Assembly (NCBI GenBank): GCA_003254905.1
Contig: QANU01032022.1
Coordinates: forward strand, 55,111 to 119,110
Direction: 5' to 3'
Length of the DNA stretch: 64,000 bases
Origin: Nissolia schottii
Lineage: Eukaryota; Streptophyta; Magnoliopsida; Fabales; Fabaceae
The position numbers and the translations under genes are program-made. The notes below the pieces were generated by a model. The model had not been told where the DNA came from and ran no database searches. It saw only the letters and a list, made by a program, of their open reading frames with translations. This document shows positions 9,701 to 20,070 of the stretch, piece by piece. Each line of letters begins with the position of its first letter. The first letter of the stretch is position 1.

Positions 9701-12616
9701 TCTCTCTGGAGCTAAAGGGGCGACCAAGTTCTCCTTTTCTAAATTAAACAAAAGAAATCACAAAAGCTTTAATAAAAAGAGAGCAAGGCAATCAAAAAGC
9801 TGAAAACGTATTTAAAATTAAAACTCACTGAAATTTCCAGAATTCTCAACAGCTGAAGAGGTGACAACATTTTGTAGTTTAATTGAAGTCAAATCAACCA
9901 TATCCAAGCCAACTTTCTGGAAAGTGGAAATCAACATAGCAACAATTACTACATAGATAATAACAAGATAAACACAGTAATACTGGTGAGATACTAAATG
10001 TTTATCAGAAATAACTAAAACAGAGGGATAATACCAAATGATGATATTGATAATGATATTGATAAAGTTTTCTTTAATCAACTTATTCTTTTTAAGTTTA
10101 TTTGAAAAGTTTAAAATCTGGAATTTTATCTGGACAGATAGAACAGAAAGGGAAACTTGAAGAACCTAATTTACCTGGTTGAGGGCTAAAGCATTGGGGT
10201 TATTTATGGTAAGACCATTTTCCAAATGTTTGGCAGTATTTGAAACCAGACCTGCAGCATCAGAATGCATCTCCCTCTCACAACGTAAAGAATCAAGAGG
10301 TGAGTTTGTTTTTTGCTGCACCTCCATCTCCACATTGACTTCTAACTGTTCAGATTTACGAAAATTGGATAGCTGAGATGTAAGCACCTTATCACAATAT
10401 TTTTGGTTGTATCTGATATTATTTTCAGCACAGGGTACAACTTTTGTTTGTGATATAACTGAATTGCAAAGATGTTCGTCAATGGAAACACCAGAAATCA
10501 AGCCTATATCTACATAGGCGTCTTCCATAATGAAATCATTCAAATCGGAAAGAGAATCACTACTGTCAGAATCCTCACTAGAGGAATGGAAACCATCCTC
10601 TAACATCTCAAGCCGCGCCTGCTTCAAACGAAGTGCAACTTCAAGTAAATCTTCTGTATTCATTGTTTCCAAAACTGAATCCATCTTTACTAAATCATGC
10701 ATAACCAATGCCTCAGATGCTACAACAGAGAGTTCAACTGCATTACTGATATCACTTGTGGTACATTTGACATCAGATTTTTCTTTCTGTTGTCTAACAG
10801 AACCAATTGTATCAATCAGAGATCTTGGTGCATCCTTTTTCACAGTTTTGGGGATGAAAGCGGGCAACAAATTTTGTTCATTGGCAAGATGGTCCGTTTG
10901 GGAATGCACATTCTCTCTAAAACTAACAGAGGTTTGCGCGGGTTGCAATGAACATATTTTACTTGGTGAAACTGCATCATGAAATGCAAGCAAATCTTGG
11001 GTCGGGAAAATGAGTGAATCAACATCTGAAGAAAGCCGCAGGCTAAAGTGCAACACCTGCATCAATGAAACAAAATAATATCAATTGAATAAGTAAAGAA
11101 AAAGACGAAGACAAAGAGAAATGATATTGTTAAGATATAAAATCATTCAATTGTTTCTACCCAATAGCTCAAGCTTTTGGGAGAAATAGTTTAAGACATG
11201 GTAACAGAGCCTACCATGTGATTGATATTAGGCCCCCCGCCAATGTCTAGTCTTGCAAACTTTTTTATATTGAGGTCTAACTCAACCTCAAAAACTAACT
11301 TAATGGGGGAGGGATGCCCAAGTGTTTATAAAGATGTGGTCATATCCTTAAGCAACATGGGACTTAACACACCCGCCTCTTACCCAAGACTAGGCTTCTG
11401 AAGTGTGAAATTTTCATAACTATATATGTGCTGGTTGCCTAATATCAATCGCATGATAGGCTCTAATACTATCTTAGAATTGAGCGGGCTTAATTCAAAC
11501 CCAAAAAGTACTCAAAAGGGAAGAGTTGTCAATGTTATTATAAAGATTAAAGGCTATCTTGACCATATCCACAAACATGGTTGAACTTAACAGATAGAAT
11601 TAACAAAACATACATTTTCAGGTGGAGCAAAACTAACAGGTGAACAATCTTTTGCAGACAAAAATAAATGGCAACTTTTGAATCCGCATTCTTCCCTTGA
11701 TAGAGTACTAATGAATTTGCCATCGCTACCATTTTCTTGAGAAGGTGCTGGATCCTAATACATTTCAAAGAAGAGAAACCATCAATAAAGAATTTGGCAA
11801 ATCTAACATACCAAGGAGACTTTGAAACGTAAATGACAAACAAAAATGTAATGGATGGAGATTAAATTAACTACAAAAAATGACACCACTATGAATTTTA
11901 ATCAGAAAAAAGTAATGAACTATTAGCTATCCTTTGTCATGAATGTGCTATATCCACGTAAGAACTATATTTACTAAGGCGTCTATGAATTTAAAACAAC
12001 AAAACCGATCATCAACCCTTCATAAGCTAGAAACAAGTAAATAAATAAACAAAACTTGAAGAGGAAAATTCCAACCTTCACTTCTTGGTTGGAAGAAGGT
12101 TGAGTCTCCCTTTGAAATTCATTAGAGTCATCTGTTGTTAGATTCTGAAGCCAACACGGAAGCCAAGCTACATCCTGCAATATGATAATTTGTTACACAG
12201 CCTCCCAAAAATTGACTTTGATGCAGCATTATAAATAAAAAAATATAATTGGTGGCTTGAGGAGGATAGATGACATATATAATTGTTTATCTATTCATTA
12301 TCAAAATACAAAATTGCAATGTTAGATTATTATACTTCACTTGCAGAGCAAAGACACACAACAGTAAATTTCCCCATAAAACAACCTTCTCAAATCTTGA
12401 ATTTAAAAAAAAATAAAAATAGTGCCCTAAAACTTTAATACTAGTAGTCTAAGAAATGAATAAAAAACCTATGAAATTGAGCACCCGTTGAAAAACCGAA
12501 AATCTAATCTTGTTTACATCCTACGTCACATCGGAAATGGGGAATTGCAAAAATGAAAAATAGAAGAAGAGAGCGACCTCCGACAACTGAGGAGGACGAA
12601 GGCCTAGGCTGGCCAT
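6759..12616 (-). CDS. BRCT-domain protein gene, C-terminally incomplete, one frameshift
   Basis: Eight exons can be joined with GT-AG introns: 12616-12578, 12174-12076, 11754-11614, 11056-10175, 9916-9829, 9738-9665, 8243-7147 and 7054-6759, about 905 codons. The ATG at 12616 opens a 13-codon exon (MASLGLRPPQLSE) that joins in phase to DVAWLPCWLQ. Most of the protein is a Ser/Asp/Glu-rich linker of low order. The last exon has FLLTGLSSQKERD followed by LIRKSGG, which fits the first strand, helix and GG turn of a BRCT phosphopeptide-binding domain. Plant proteins of this build are annotated as BRCT-domain DNA repair proteins; nuclear DNA-damage signalling is an inference. Exon 7 is 1097 nt where the flanking phases need one base fewer (mod 3). 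The exon at 6759 ends in AAG|GTTTGT and no exon for the rest of the BRCT domain follows. It may be a decaying gene or an assembly problem. Confidence 0.65.
7433..7544 (-). repeat. Local 30-bp duplication in BRCT exon 7
   Basis: On the minus strand a 30-bp unit starting AATCATGGGTAGTGAT (7544-7515) is followed by a partial second copy (7514-7499). Its second half, AGTGATGGGTTAACAATAAA, also occurs at 7453-7434. The frame used upstream meets a TAG here, while the frame used downstream is one base off. Confidence 0.8.
8931..9179 (-). mobile_element. TRIM (terminal-repeat retrotransposon in miniature), 249 bp
   Basis: Two direct repeats, 8931-9002 and 9112-9179, read on the minus strand TGTTAAGATATAAAACCATT ... 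GGTTCTTGACA, with TG/CA ends. Inside, immediately after the first LTR, is TGATATCAAAGC, a diverged tRNA-Met primer site. Immediately before the second LTR is the polypurine tract TTGAGGGGGGCG. The flanks are ATTAC and ATTAG, a near-perfect 5-bp target duplication. It sits in intron 6 of the BRCT gene. Confidence 0.8.
11128..11471. mobile_element. Two partial TRIM-like elements, opposite strands
   Basis: The plus-strand element has an LTR-like segment at 11128-11198 (TGTTAAG...AAGACA) followed directly by a primer site TGGTAACAGAGCC (11199-11211). The minus-strand element has an LTR ending at 11369 (TGTTAAGTCCC on minus), a polypurine tract at 11370-11382 and a primer-site relic TAGTATTAGAGCC (11459-11471). 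The sequence next to both primer sites (GATTGATATTAGGC) is shared in inverted orientation. Both lie in intron 3 of the BRCT gene. Confidence 0.55.
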
Positions 12617-12679
12617 GGAAGAATCTGGAAGAAAGTGCAACACGCTCTGTAAGTCTCAACGGGAACGAAGTGAAAACAT

Positions 12680-12734
12680 TTTGGCGCCAAATGAAAAGCA
12701 CTTGCTTGACTCTCCTGGTTAAAGACGCGCCAAA
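12680..12734 (-). promoter_or_regulatory. Two E2F-type sites upstream of the BRCT gene
   Basis: A palindrome TTTGGCGCCAAA lies at 12680-12691, about 65 bp upstream of the start codon at 12616. A second site, TTTGGCGCG on the minus strand, lies at 12726-12734. Both match the plant E2F/DP consensus TTTSSCGS. Such sites drive S-phase and DNA-repair genes; regulation of this gene by E2F is inferred. Confidence 0.6.
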
Positions 12735-12798
12735 TGAGGTCTACATCCGGTTTCAAGGATTTGGATGAGAATTTCGTTTAAAGTAACCCTTGGATTAT

Positions 12799-13422
12799 TA
12801 GGGGGTGTTTATGGCGGAGTTAGTTTTTACTCGAACTCGGCCTTATATTTAAATTGGACCAATTTTAAAGATTTGGACCGACTCTAAATTTAGTAGACTC
12901 GATCACCTTTGGAGCGAGTTAAAATTTGGGTTTGGGTTCGACCAAATTCATTAAAAAATAAAGTTGAAAAAATTGTAAACTAAACATTATATTTCCTAAC
13001 TAAATACTCATTAATTTCAATCACTGTAACAAAATGACATAAAATTTATAATCTTATCATTCCCATTCAAACTTCCATAATTTTAGTGGAACATAAACGA
13101 CAAAAAAATAATAAGTGCACTACAATAGATTTTTACACATCGAAGTATACATGATTTAACTCCAATAGACACCAAAATAAACATGGTGTTAAGAAATAGA
13201 CATCAAAATAGACATGGGCTATGAAATGAAAAGAAAAGAAAATAAAAAAATGCATAGTATAGTAGTGTATGCAGGTGGGTCAAATGACCCGAGACAAAAC
13301 CCGAACTCGATATGAATTAAAATCAGATAGTTTTTAGAGTTATTTAAAATCGGGTTCAATTCGATCAGAATGCTTCGGGCCGGTCTGAGTTAGCAGGCCA
13401 AATTAGGTTATGAATATCCCTA
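12799..13422. mobile_element. Non-autonomous hAT-like element
   Basis: The left end TAGGGGGTGTTTATGG and the right end, whose complement is TAGGGATATTCATAACC, form an imperfect terminal inverted repeat of hAT type. The interior is non-coding and has GGGTTCGA/CGGGTT-type subterminal motifs like the end of the autonomous hAT relic near 26500-26627. An 8-bp target duplication is not clear. Confidence 0.45.
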
Positions 13423-14083
13423 ATTAATAGAGTGAAAATAGGTTTTAGTACTTATTTTATTAACCTATACCAGAAAACCCTCACTTATTTTAAAGTGAAA
13501 TTCTTATTTTGCAATATCATTTTCCCAATATCCACCACCTCCTTCTAAGGTAAGTTCGACAAAATAAAAATTACAGAAATATGCATTTATATGCATACTC
13601 TATATACTAATCTGTCTTAATAGACCCAGGAATAAAAAAATGGAATTGATTTTAAATAATTAAAACAGTAAAAAGGTACTTTTGAAAAGGATAAAATTGT
13701 TTTTGATGTATTGCACTCAGAAAGAGAGACTTCACTCATGTAATTATAAATAATTTTAAAGTGCAACTAAAAGTACAATAGTAGTAAGTTTACTTTTGAA
13801 CCCAAATAAATATTGTTAAACTAATTTTTTAAGGCCATAATATGTATGCAAAATTGGACACCAAATGATGATTATTTTCATATACCCCTTTCATAGAAGG
13901 TGGGCTTGTAAAGCTTAATTTTATGGGTTGGAATGCATGAAATGCAAGTTTTCTTCTACCACAACTTTAAAATATGCATAGTCTCTATACATGCAATGTC
14001 ATGGAAGGAGAGAAGAGAGAACTACCTCTACTAATCCAACTCATTGCCTGAGTCATGTTTTTGCAACGGTTGTGGTTGAGGGT
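13423..14083. other. Non-coding AT-rich spacer
   Basis: No gene is seen. A segment at about 13938-14040 (around CACAACTTTAAAATATGCATAG) recurs at about 33540-33640, so at least this part is dispersed repeat. The last five bases (AGGGT, 14079-14083) are the left target duplication of the next LTR. Confidence 0.6.
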
Positions 14084-14507
14084 TGTAACACCATGCAATG
14101 CTCACTAGGTTGTTAATCATTTGGTGGGAATACTTATAGTCCTTCATTACTTTTCAAAAATACTGGGTTAAGGAAAATATGGACAATTTTAAAACTTTCG
14201 TGCTGGTTACTTATTCGTAAAGTATGAGCAGCGTGTGAAACAAAATATATGATACAAACGATAGAGCCTAGGGCGTACGACAGATAATCATTTCTAGTAT
14301 AAGTAGTCATACAAACAGATAAATGGTCTAGTACAGAGATATATACAACAAAACCATATCATGTTATAATAAGTTACCTATATATATACACACATAACAT
14401 GTCCATCATAATACATAACAAAAGTTTATCTCGTGTGCCACTACACTAGCTTGTACTCTTAGCTCAGGAGTCTTGCCTCTTTGCTACCGGCGGCTATACC
14501 TTGTCCG

Positions 14508-14558
14508 CTATTGTTCCTTGTGTTGCTCATCGTAGCCTTCATCTGCCCCTGGAAGCAT
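14508..14558 (-). other. Conserved LTR micro-ORF, 16 codons (copy A)
   Basis: An ATG within the conserved block CTCACCCCCACTCGCTTATG opens a frame reading MLPGADEGYDEQHKEQ then TAG. The same block and a short acidic frame occur in other LTRs of the window (24735, 26908, 47279, 54419). The recurrence is seen directly; translation is an inference. Confidence 0.35.
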
Positions 14559-14889
14559 AAGCGAGTGGGGGTGAGAACGTTCGTCCTCAGTGGTGTACCT
14601 TAGCACGTAGGGATACGGTTTCAACTCACTTATGAACCAGGCCGCTCAAGAGATCTCTATGTGTTCATGCATACTAACATCCTACTGATTATTATCTTTG
14701 CTTAGGATCATGAACGGCTTTATCTGAGTTACTAAGTGACGGGGGATCTAGTCTTTCTTATCTAGGTTTTCATGCTTGCTAACTTACTACGCGTATATAC
14801 ATAGGCCGTCTCAAGCGTTCTCTTGACGACTACTTAGAATTACATACATTATTCATCATATATTTATGCATCACTTATTCATTTATCAC

Positions 14890-16631
14890 TGACGCACACC
14901 AAAACGTCGTTACATTTTAGTGCACGGCCAAATAATAATTTATAAACCAAGAAAACCCCGAAAACTTAGTAAAGAGGGTTAACCTAGGTCGTTTCCCAAA
15001 GAAGCAATTTAGAACCAATTAATAGTTAAGTAAATCAGGGGGGTTTTGTTTGATGAATTTAAATGAGATTAAAACGAGAGTAAGACAATAGTGATAAAAG
15101 CAATATCCTGCATACGGCGTTATTAGATCAAGGATTAACTCTCATCAATTCCTGATTAATTATTCATGAGAGGAGATGTTGTTTATTAGTTGAAATCTCT
15201 AACTAATATGCAATTTACTTAAGAAACTATGATCGTCAATTCCTTAAGCATTTGTTAATACAGGTATTAAAACTAAGATCTCAGCATTAAGACCCATACT
15301 AATTAAGCTCCAATTGCACAACCTAATCAAATCTGATTAGTTCTCCAAAAGTTCCTTAATCATAGTTTAATAAATCATACAATCGTCAAGATTCATTAAC
15401 TTAGATTTAGCCTTAACCAATAACATGCAATCGCTATATCATTAATTAAGGTGGAACGAGACATGAATAATCTTTAAGCACAAGACCTCAAATTAATCTC
15501 TAATCTAGAGTTACCGCATGCAAGATATTAAGAAACTACTCCTCCATGGTTGGAGGATTAAAACTTACAACAAGTAAAGAAAAGAAGAAGTAAATAAAGG
15601 AACGGAAAGATGTAAATGACAATGGAAGATTGGACCAAGTAAAAAGCAAGAAAGAGTAAATGAAAATAAGGAAAGATTGGAACAATAGAACCTAGATTAA
15701 ATTCGGCAGAACTTCGTTACCAATCTTGAAAGGAAAAAGACTTCAAAGCATTTACTAACATAAACCTAAAATGCTCAAAATGGAAATGTAAAAAGTGAAG
15801 CATTATGAAAGAAAAAGGAAGAGTTCTCAGCCTAGGAGAACTTGGGGGAGGGTAGAAGAGAGATGATCGAATGCTAGCCTTGGCCCCCTATTTATAGGCC
15901 TAAGCTCGATGGGACCGCTCAGCGGTTTAGTACCGCCGCTGAGCGGTTTTGAGTGTTCCGCGGAGCAGTCGAGGCCATGGCGCTGAGCGCTTGAGTCAAA
16001 TCTAGCAGCTCATGCGGCTTCATTAAATGCTCTGGTCAGCTTTTGCAGGGGCGGCGCCGCCATCTGAGCTGGCTCCAGGCTGGCGCAATAAATGTGTCGG
16101 CGCAAGTTGCTGCCGACGTACTTCCGCGGAGCAACAAAGGTAGTACCCCGGAGCGATTGTTCCGCGGGAGCTGAGCGATAAACACTTGACCGCGGAGATA
16201 GTCTGGTCTTATGCGCTAGGCGATAACCATTTATCCGCGAAGCGGTTCTTGTCTTCTGCGCGGAGCGGTAAACACTTATCCGCGGAGTGGTAAACACTTA
16301 TCTGCGGAGCGGTAAACACTTATCCGCGGAGCGGTTATATGCTTGTCCTCCTCTTTTGCTCCTTTGCTTCATTCTTCAAGGATGGAGTCTTCACTTCATA
16401 TCTTCAATGACCCTCTTGAACGTTCATTTCCTGCAATTTCAAAATGGAAAACTACAAAAAGAAATATTAAGTATCTAGCGTTAAAATAATGTTTAAACTT
16501 GCCATTTTTCTTAATTTCTCTCAAAAGAGGATAATGTGCAAAACATATTGATTAAGTATTAAAACCACGCATTTTTAGTATGCAATGTTCATTTATAGAA
16601 TAATAAAATAGCGTACAAAATTCACCTATCA
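14890..16631 (-). mobile_element. Solo LTR of a second family (D1), nested in copy A
   Basis: On the minus strand it reads TGATAGGTGAATTTTG ... GGTGTGCGTCA. A TATA box (CCTATAAATAGG) lies near 15890, splitting about 740 bp of U3 from about 1000 bp of R-U5. A second copy is at 47352-48851 and a fragment at 19197-19370. There is no coding sequence. I could not define a convincing target duplication, because the candidate ATCAC is partly part of the family end. Confidence 0.6.
16200..16345 (-). repeat. Tandem 22-23 bp GC-rich repeats in U3 of LTR D1
   Basis: Four to five copies of CCGCGGAGCGGTAAACACTT lie about 300-450 bp upstream of the LTR TATA box. Related GCTGAGCGG motifs continue to 15905. 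The other D copy (47352-48851) lacks this array. Confidence 0.7.
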
Positions 16632-18846
16632 CATATTCATTCATCACATATTCATTCATTATGTATCATATGCATAGGGGAACTGGGGCTCTCTTATGCC
16701 TCCGGCTAACGGCTGAGCCAAGATAGCGTCCTTCTTGTCATTCGTTATTCCTTTGCCATTTCGAGTCCTTCCACCCTTGTAATCGTGGTCATCCAGTTAC
16801 AACCTGCTTTTGCTCCCTATTGATGACGACCAGGCAGCACTTTCACCTGGGTGGTTGTGAACCACCAATGCAACTTGGGTCATTATGGCCCATCAATAGA
16901 GATAACCATCCAACTGGTGGGATGGCGAGGGGTGCTCCTGCCAAGCCAATCCGAGTGTGGACTCATCATGATTATCATCATCACTATCATTATCGTTAGG
17001 TGTGACGTCACCCTCATAGTTCATCATTTCTTACTTTCATTATTTCTTTTCATTTCATTAACATCATTGACCAATCCACCCTTTTGGGACTGGTTAGGGG
17101 CTTATCCGTAGACGTGCCAAGAGAGGGGGGATTCCTATTATATAACCGTGTACTTTGTCTTAAGGTACACCGAACCCATGGTGGTCGGAACCTTCTTAGA
17201 ACATCTCTTGTTCCCTAGCATTCAATTATGATCTTTAAACATTAAGTGATTAACCTCTAGTTTTCTAAGGTTGCCCTGACACCTAACTGACACCCCTGCC
17301 CTCATGATGCATTATATCATATACATACTACATGCAATATTCCACATACATCACACATCAGTCAAATCAATGCTTGCTAGAACTATGGGCCCCAAAACAG
17401 TCTTCATAAACCTTTGTTCCCTGGCTTCGGTTAGCTCCGCGACCTAGAGTTCCCTGGGTTACTTGACACCCTTGAGAATTCCCGGTTCACTTCGTCACCC
17501 CTGTCCAGGTCTCCATGAGACTTCTAGGTTTCAGGTCGCTCAGCGTCCCTGTGGGTCCGCTCAGTGGTCCCTAAACCCAACCTCTTCACAAACTTCATTT
17601 CAAAATTGTCCCTTAAGATGTTGTTCAGGCCACTCAGCGGTCCCTTGAGGCCACTCAGTGCCTTGAAGTCTCCTGGAACTATCAAAAACATTGCCAAAAA
17701 CTCGTGACTAAGTTCAGCCCTAGGCCACTCAGCGGACCCTAGAGCCGCTTAGCGCCCTAAGCGAAGCTTAGACATCTTTCTTTGTTTTCTTGCTTCCTTT
17801 TCCATTCACTCTCATGTCCACTTCTTGGCATTCTTCCACAAGTTCCATCAACTATTATACAACATATTTCATCTTAGAAAACATATTGAAATCATCTATA
17901 CAACCTAAGCCTAGCATAGCTAACATAATCTACAATAGTTCACAGGATTACACAAAATCAAGCATAAGCACACATAAGCCACCAAGGAGGTGAGCAAGCT
18001 AAGTTTACCCACTTCCTTAGAGCTTTAAAGAGGGTTGGAGATGGTTGAAAAGATGCAGGTTCCCTGAGTGCTCAGCCTTCCTAACCAGTCTCCTGATTTC
18101 GGCAGCATTTCAGCAGGGTTTCTAAACTAAACGATTTTTCGGCAAAGCTTTGGAAAGGATGAGAATATGTGAAAATGAAGTAAAAATGAGGGCTATTTAT
18201 AGAGGGGGAGACCAAAATTCTTGGCTCATGGTGGCCATATGATTTTTGCAAAAAGAAAAAAAGAAAAAGAAATTAATTAATATGAATAAGGATGATGACT
18301 AGATTCCTTGTCATCTTTGACTTTTGACCGAAAATACTTGGTCCATATTAGGAGAGAGAAATCGTGAGATAGAGTGCAGGTTGGCTTGGCCGTGGGGCCC
18401 ACTTTCCCGTCCCGTTTGTTCGTGTTTTGTCGTACGTTGTCTGGGTGCTTCGTGTATGGCAGTCCAACAAATATTCCGCTTACATTTCTGCTATCACCTA
18501 GTCTTCCTAATGGGATTTTGGGACTAATCCATGGTATTTATAACCTTTCCCCGGTACAGGTTAGATTTCTAGAGACTTGGGGCTCTCTGTTAGATTCTAC
18601 TGGCTAAATAGATTGTTCTAGTGCATGTGAAATCGCCCGAAGCTAAACAGAACTTCGTCCTACCGACCATCTAGGTTTTTCATCCTACTCTAGAGGCCAA
18701 AAGGAATCATTTAAGTGTCAGCACAATTTATCAAAACCAAAATGAATAATTTCTACAGACTCCTGCATGTTAGCTCATACAGAGGGCTCTAAGAATGTCT
18801 ATCTTGGGAAATTTTCATTAAGAAAAGAGTGGGATGTTACAAGGGT

Positions 18847-19196
18847 GCTCCTACCCTACATCTAACATTTGATCACATGTCTTTATAGGTGTCAGAATCC
18901 AGAGCACATCAGCCAAAATCTGTTAATCGGAGGATTGGCTAGAAAGGTAATGGCTCATTGAGGTGAATTGTTGTCTTTGTTGGACCTCCAAAGTTTGCAT
19001 CCTCTATGCCAGGTCAGTCATTTCTTATGCTCGAGGGGCACGTTGTCTTCACTCTCTTCTTCCTGCTCTTATGTTCAAGGCTTAGCTAATGTTTGACTCA
19101 ATTATATTAGTTGGGGGCTCAACCACTTATTTGCCTCTTCTTTTAATTATGCCTATTGTCACTATCATTCCAGTGATCAGATAGGGAAATGGCAAC
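18847..19196. other. Non-coding spacer between LTR remnants
   Basis: No open frame or recognisable motif of note. It is probably older repeat DNA into which the neighbouring elements inserted. Confidence 0.5.
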
Positions 19197-19370
19197 TGAC
19201 ATGCACCAAAACTTCACAATTCTAGTGCGCAATCAAATAATTTATAAAACTAAGCCAACCCCAAAAACGTAATAAAAGGGGCTAACCTAGGTCATCTCTC
19301 AAGAAAGTACAAGCGATTTAATTCTATTATATTCTATTTCAATAAAATAACTGAGGGGTTAAATGGTTAT
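19197..19370 (-). mobile_element. Fragment of LTR family D
   Basis: TGACATGCACCAAAACTTC ... and CTAACCTAGGTCATCTCTCAA match the 3' end of the D LTRs at 14890 and 47352. The rest of the LTR is replaced by the next element at 19371. Confidence 0.7.
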
Positions 19371-20070
19371 TGAAACACCCTAACTAGCTAGCTTTTGCTT
19401 ATGTCATAAACTAGGCTTAATCAGGTTGTTATCTACTTGGGGAAATACTTGTGTCCCAATATGTCATAAAATATTCCTTTACTAAAAATATGGACCGATT
19501 AAAAACTTTTCCTTGCACATACTCAATTTATAAATAGGAGCCACACGTGAATGGAACATATATTACAAGCGTTAAAGCCTTTTGGGCTTAACGATCAACA
19601 GACGAATAGTATGTTAATAACGTAAGCAAATATTCACCACAATAATCAACACACAATGGTCCTCCATAATACATAATAAAAGTATCAGCATAGTAGCCAT
19701 GCATGAGTCAATATATTACATAATATTCATAGCTAGTAGCAGTCGTTCACGGAAAGTTCATAAACCATATACAATTGTAAATGATATTCTTTACATATCC
19801 TAAGGACTGATGGGTACTCCCATTGAGTTCGTACAAAATACCACAGAGACCAAAGAAACAGGATCGACTGTCCTCCTGCTTCGACTACCCCTACTCGTAA
19901 TCTGGGTCCTCCTCGGGTCTTCCTCCTCTTTTGCTACCATGGCCTCCTCTTCCTCGCCAGAATCTATCTCCATCATGTCCTCGGCGTCCTTTATCATGAT
20001 GGGGTGGTCAACGGATGCTCCCAGAATCGAGAATGGCTCAAGTGGGGGCCCCAAATCAGGGAAAATGTCA
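19371..20070 (-). mobile_element. Truncated Ty3/gypsy LTR fragment
   Basis: It begins TGAAACACCC (the LTR 3' end on the minus strand), like the LTR at 46858. It is cut off near 20070, where the hAT relic starts. Its distal part contains an acidic Glu-rich minus-strand frame (19800-20054) resembling that in other LTRs of the window. Confidence 0.6.

Larger units (their letters stand above)
14084..18841 (-). mobile_element. Long Ty3/gypsy-type solo LTR (copy A) with nested LTR
   Basis: It runs from TGTAACACC to GATGTTACA on the plus strand (minus-oriented LTR, TGTAACATC...GGTGTTACA). It is flanked by a perfect 5-bp duplication, AGGGT at 14079-14083 and 18842-18846. It has no gag or pol, so it is a solo LTR left by recombination. 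Removing the nested 1742-bp element at 14890-16631 leaves about 3.0 kb, close to the 2761-bp related LTR at 52141-54901, with which it shares long segments in opposite orientation (17460-17560 versus 53220-53340). Confidence 0.8.

Noticed and set aside
14885-16636. ATCAC as a target duplication of LTR D1
   Set aside because: ATCA on the right is part of the family end (CACCTATCA also closes D2), so the match is not independent evidence.
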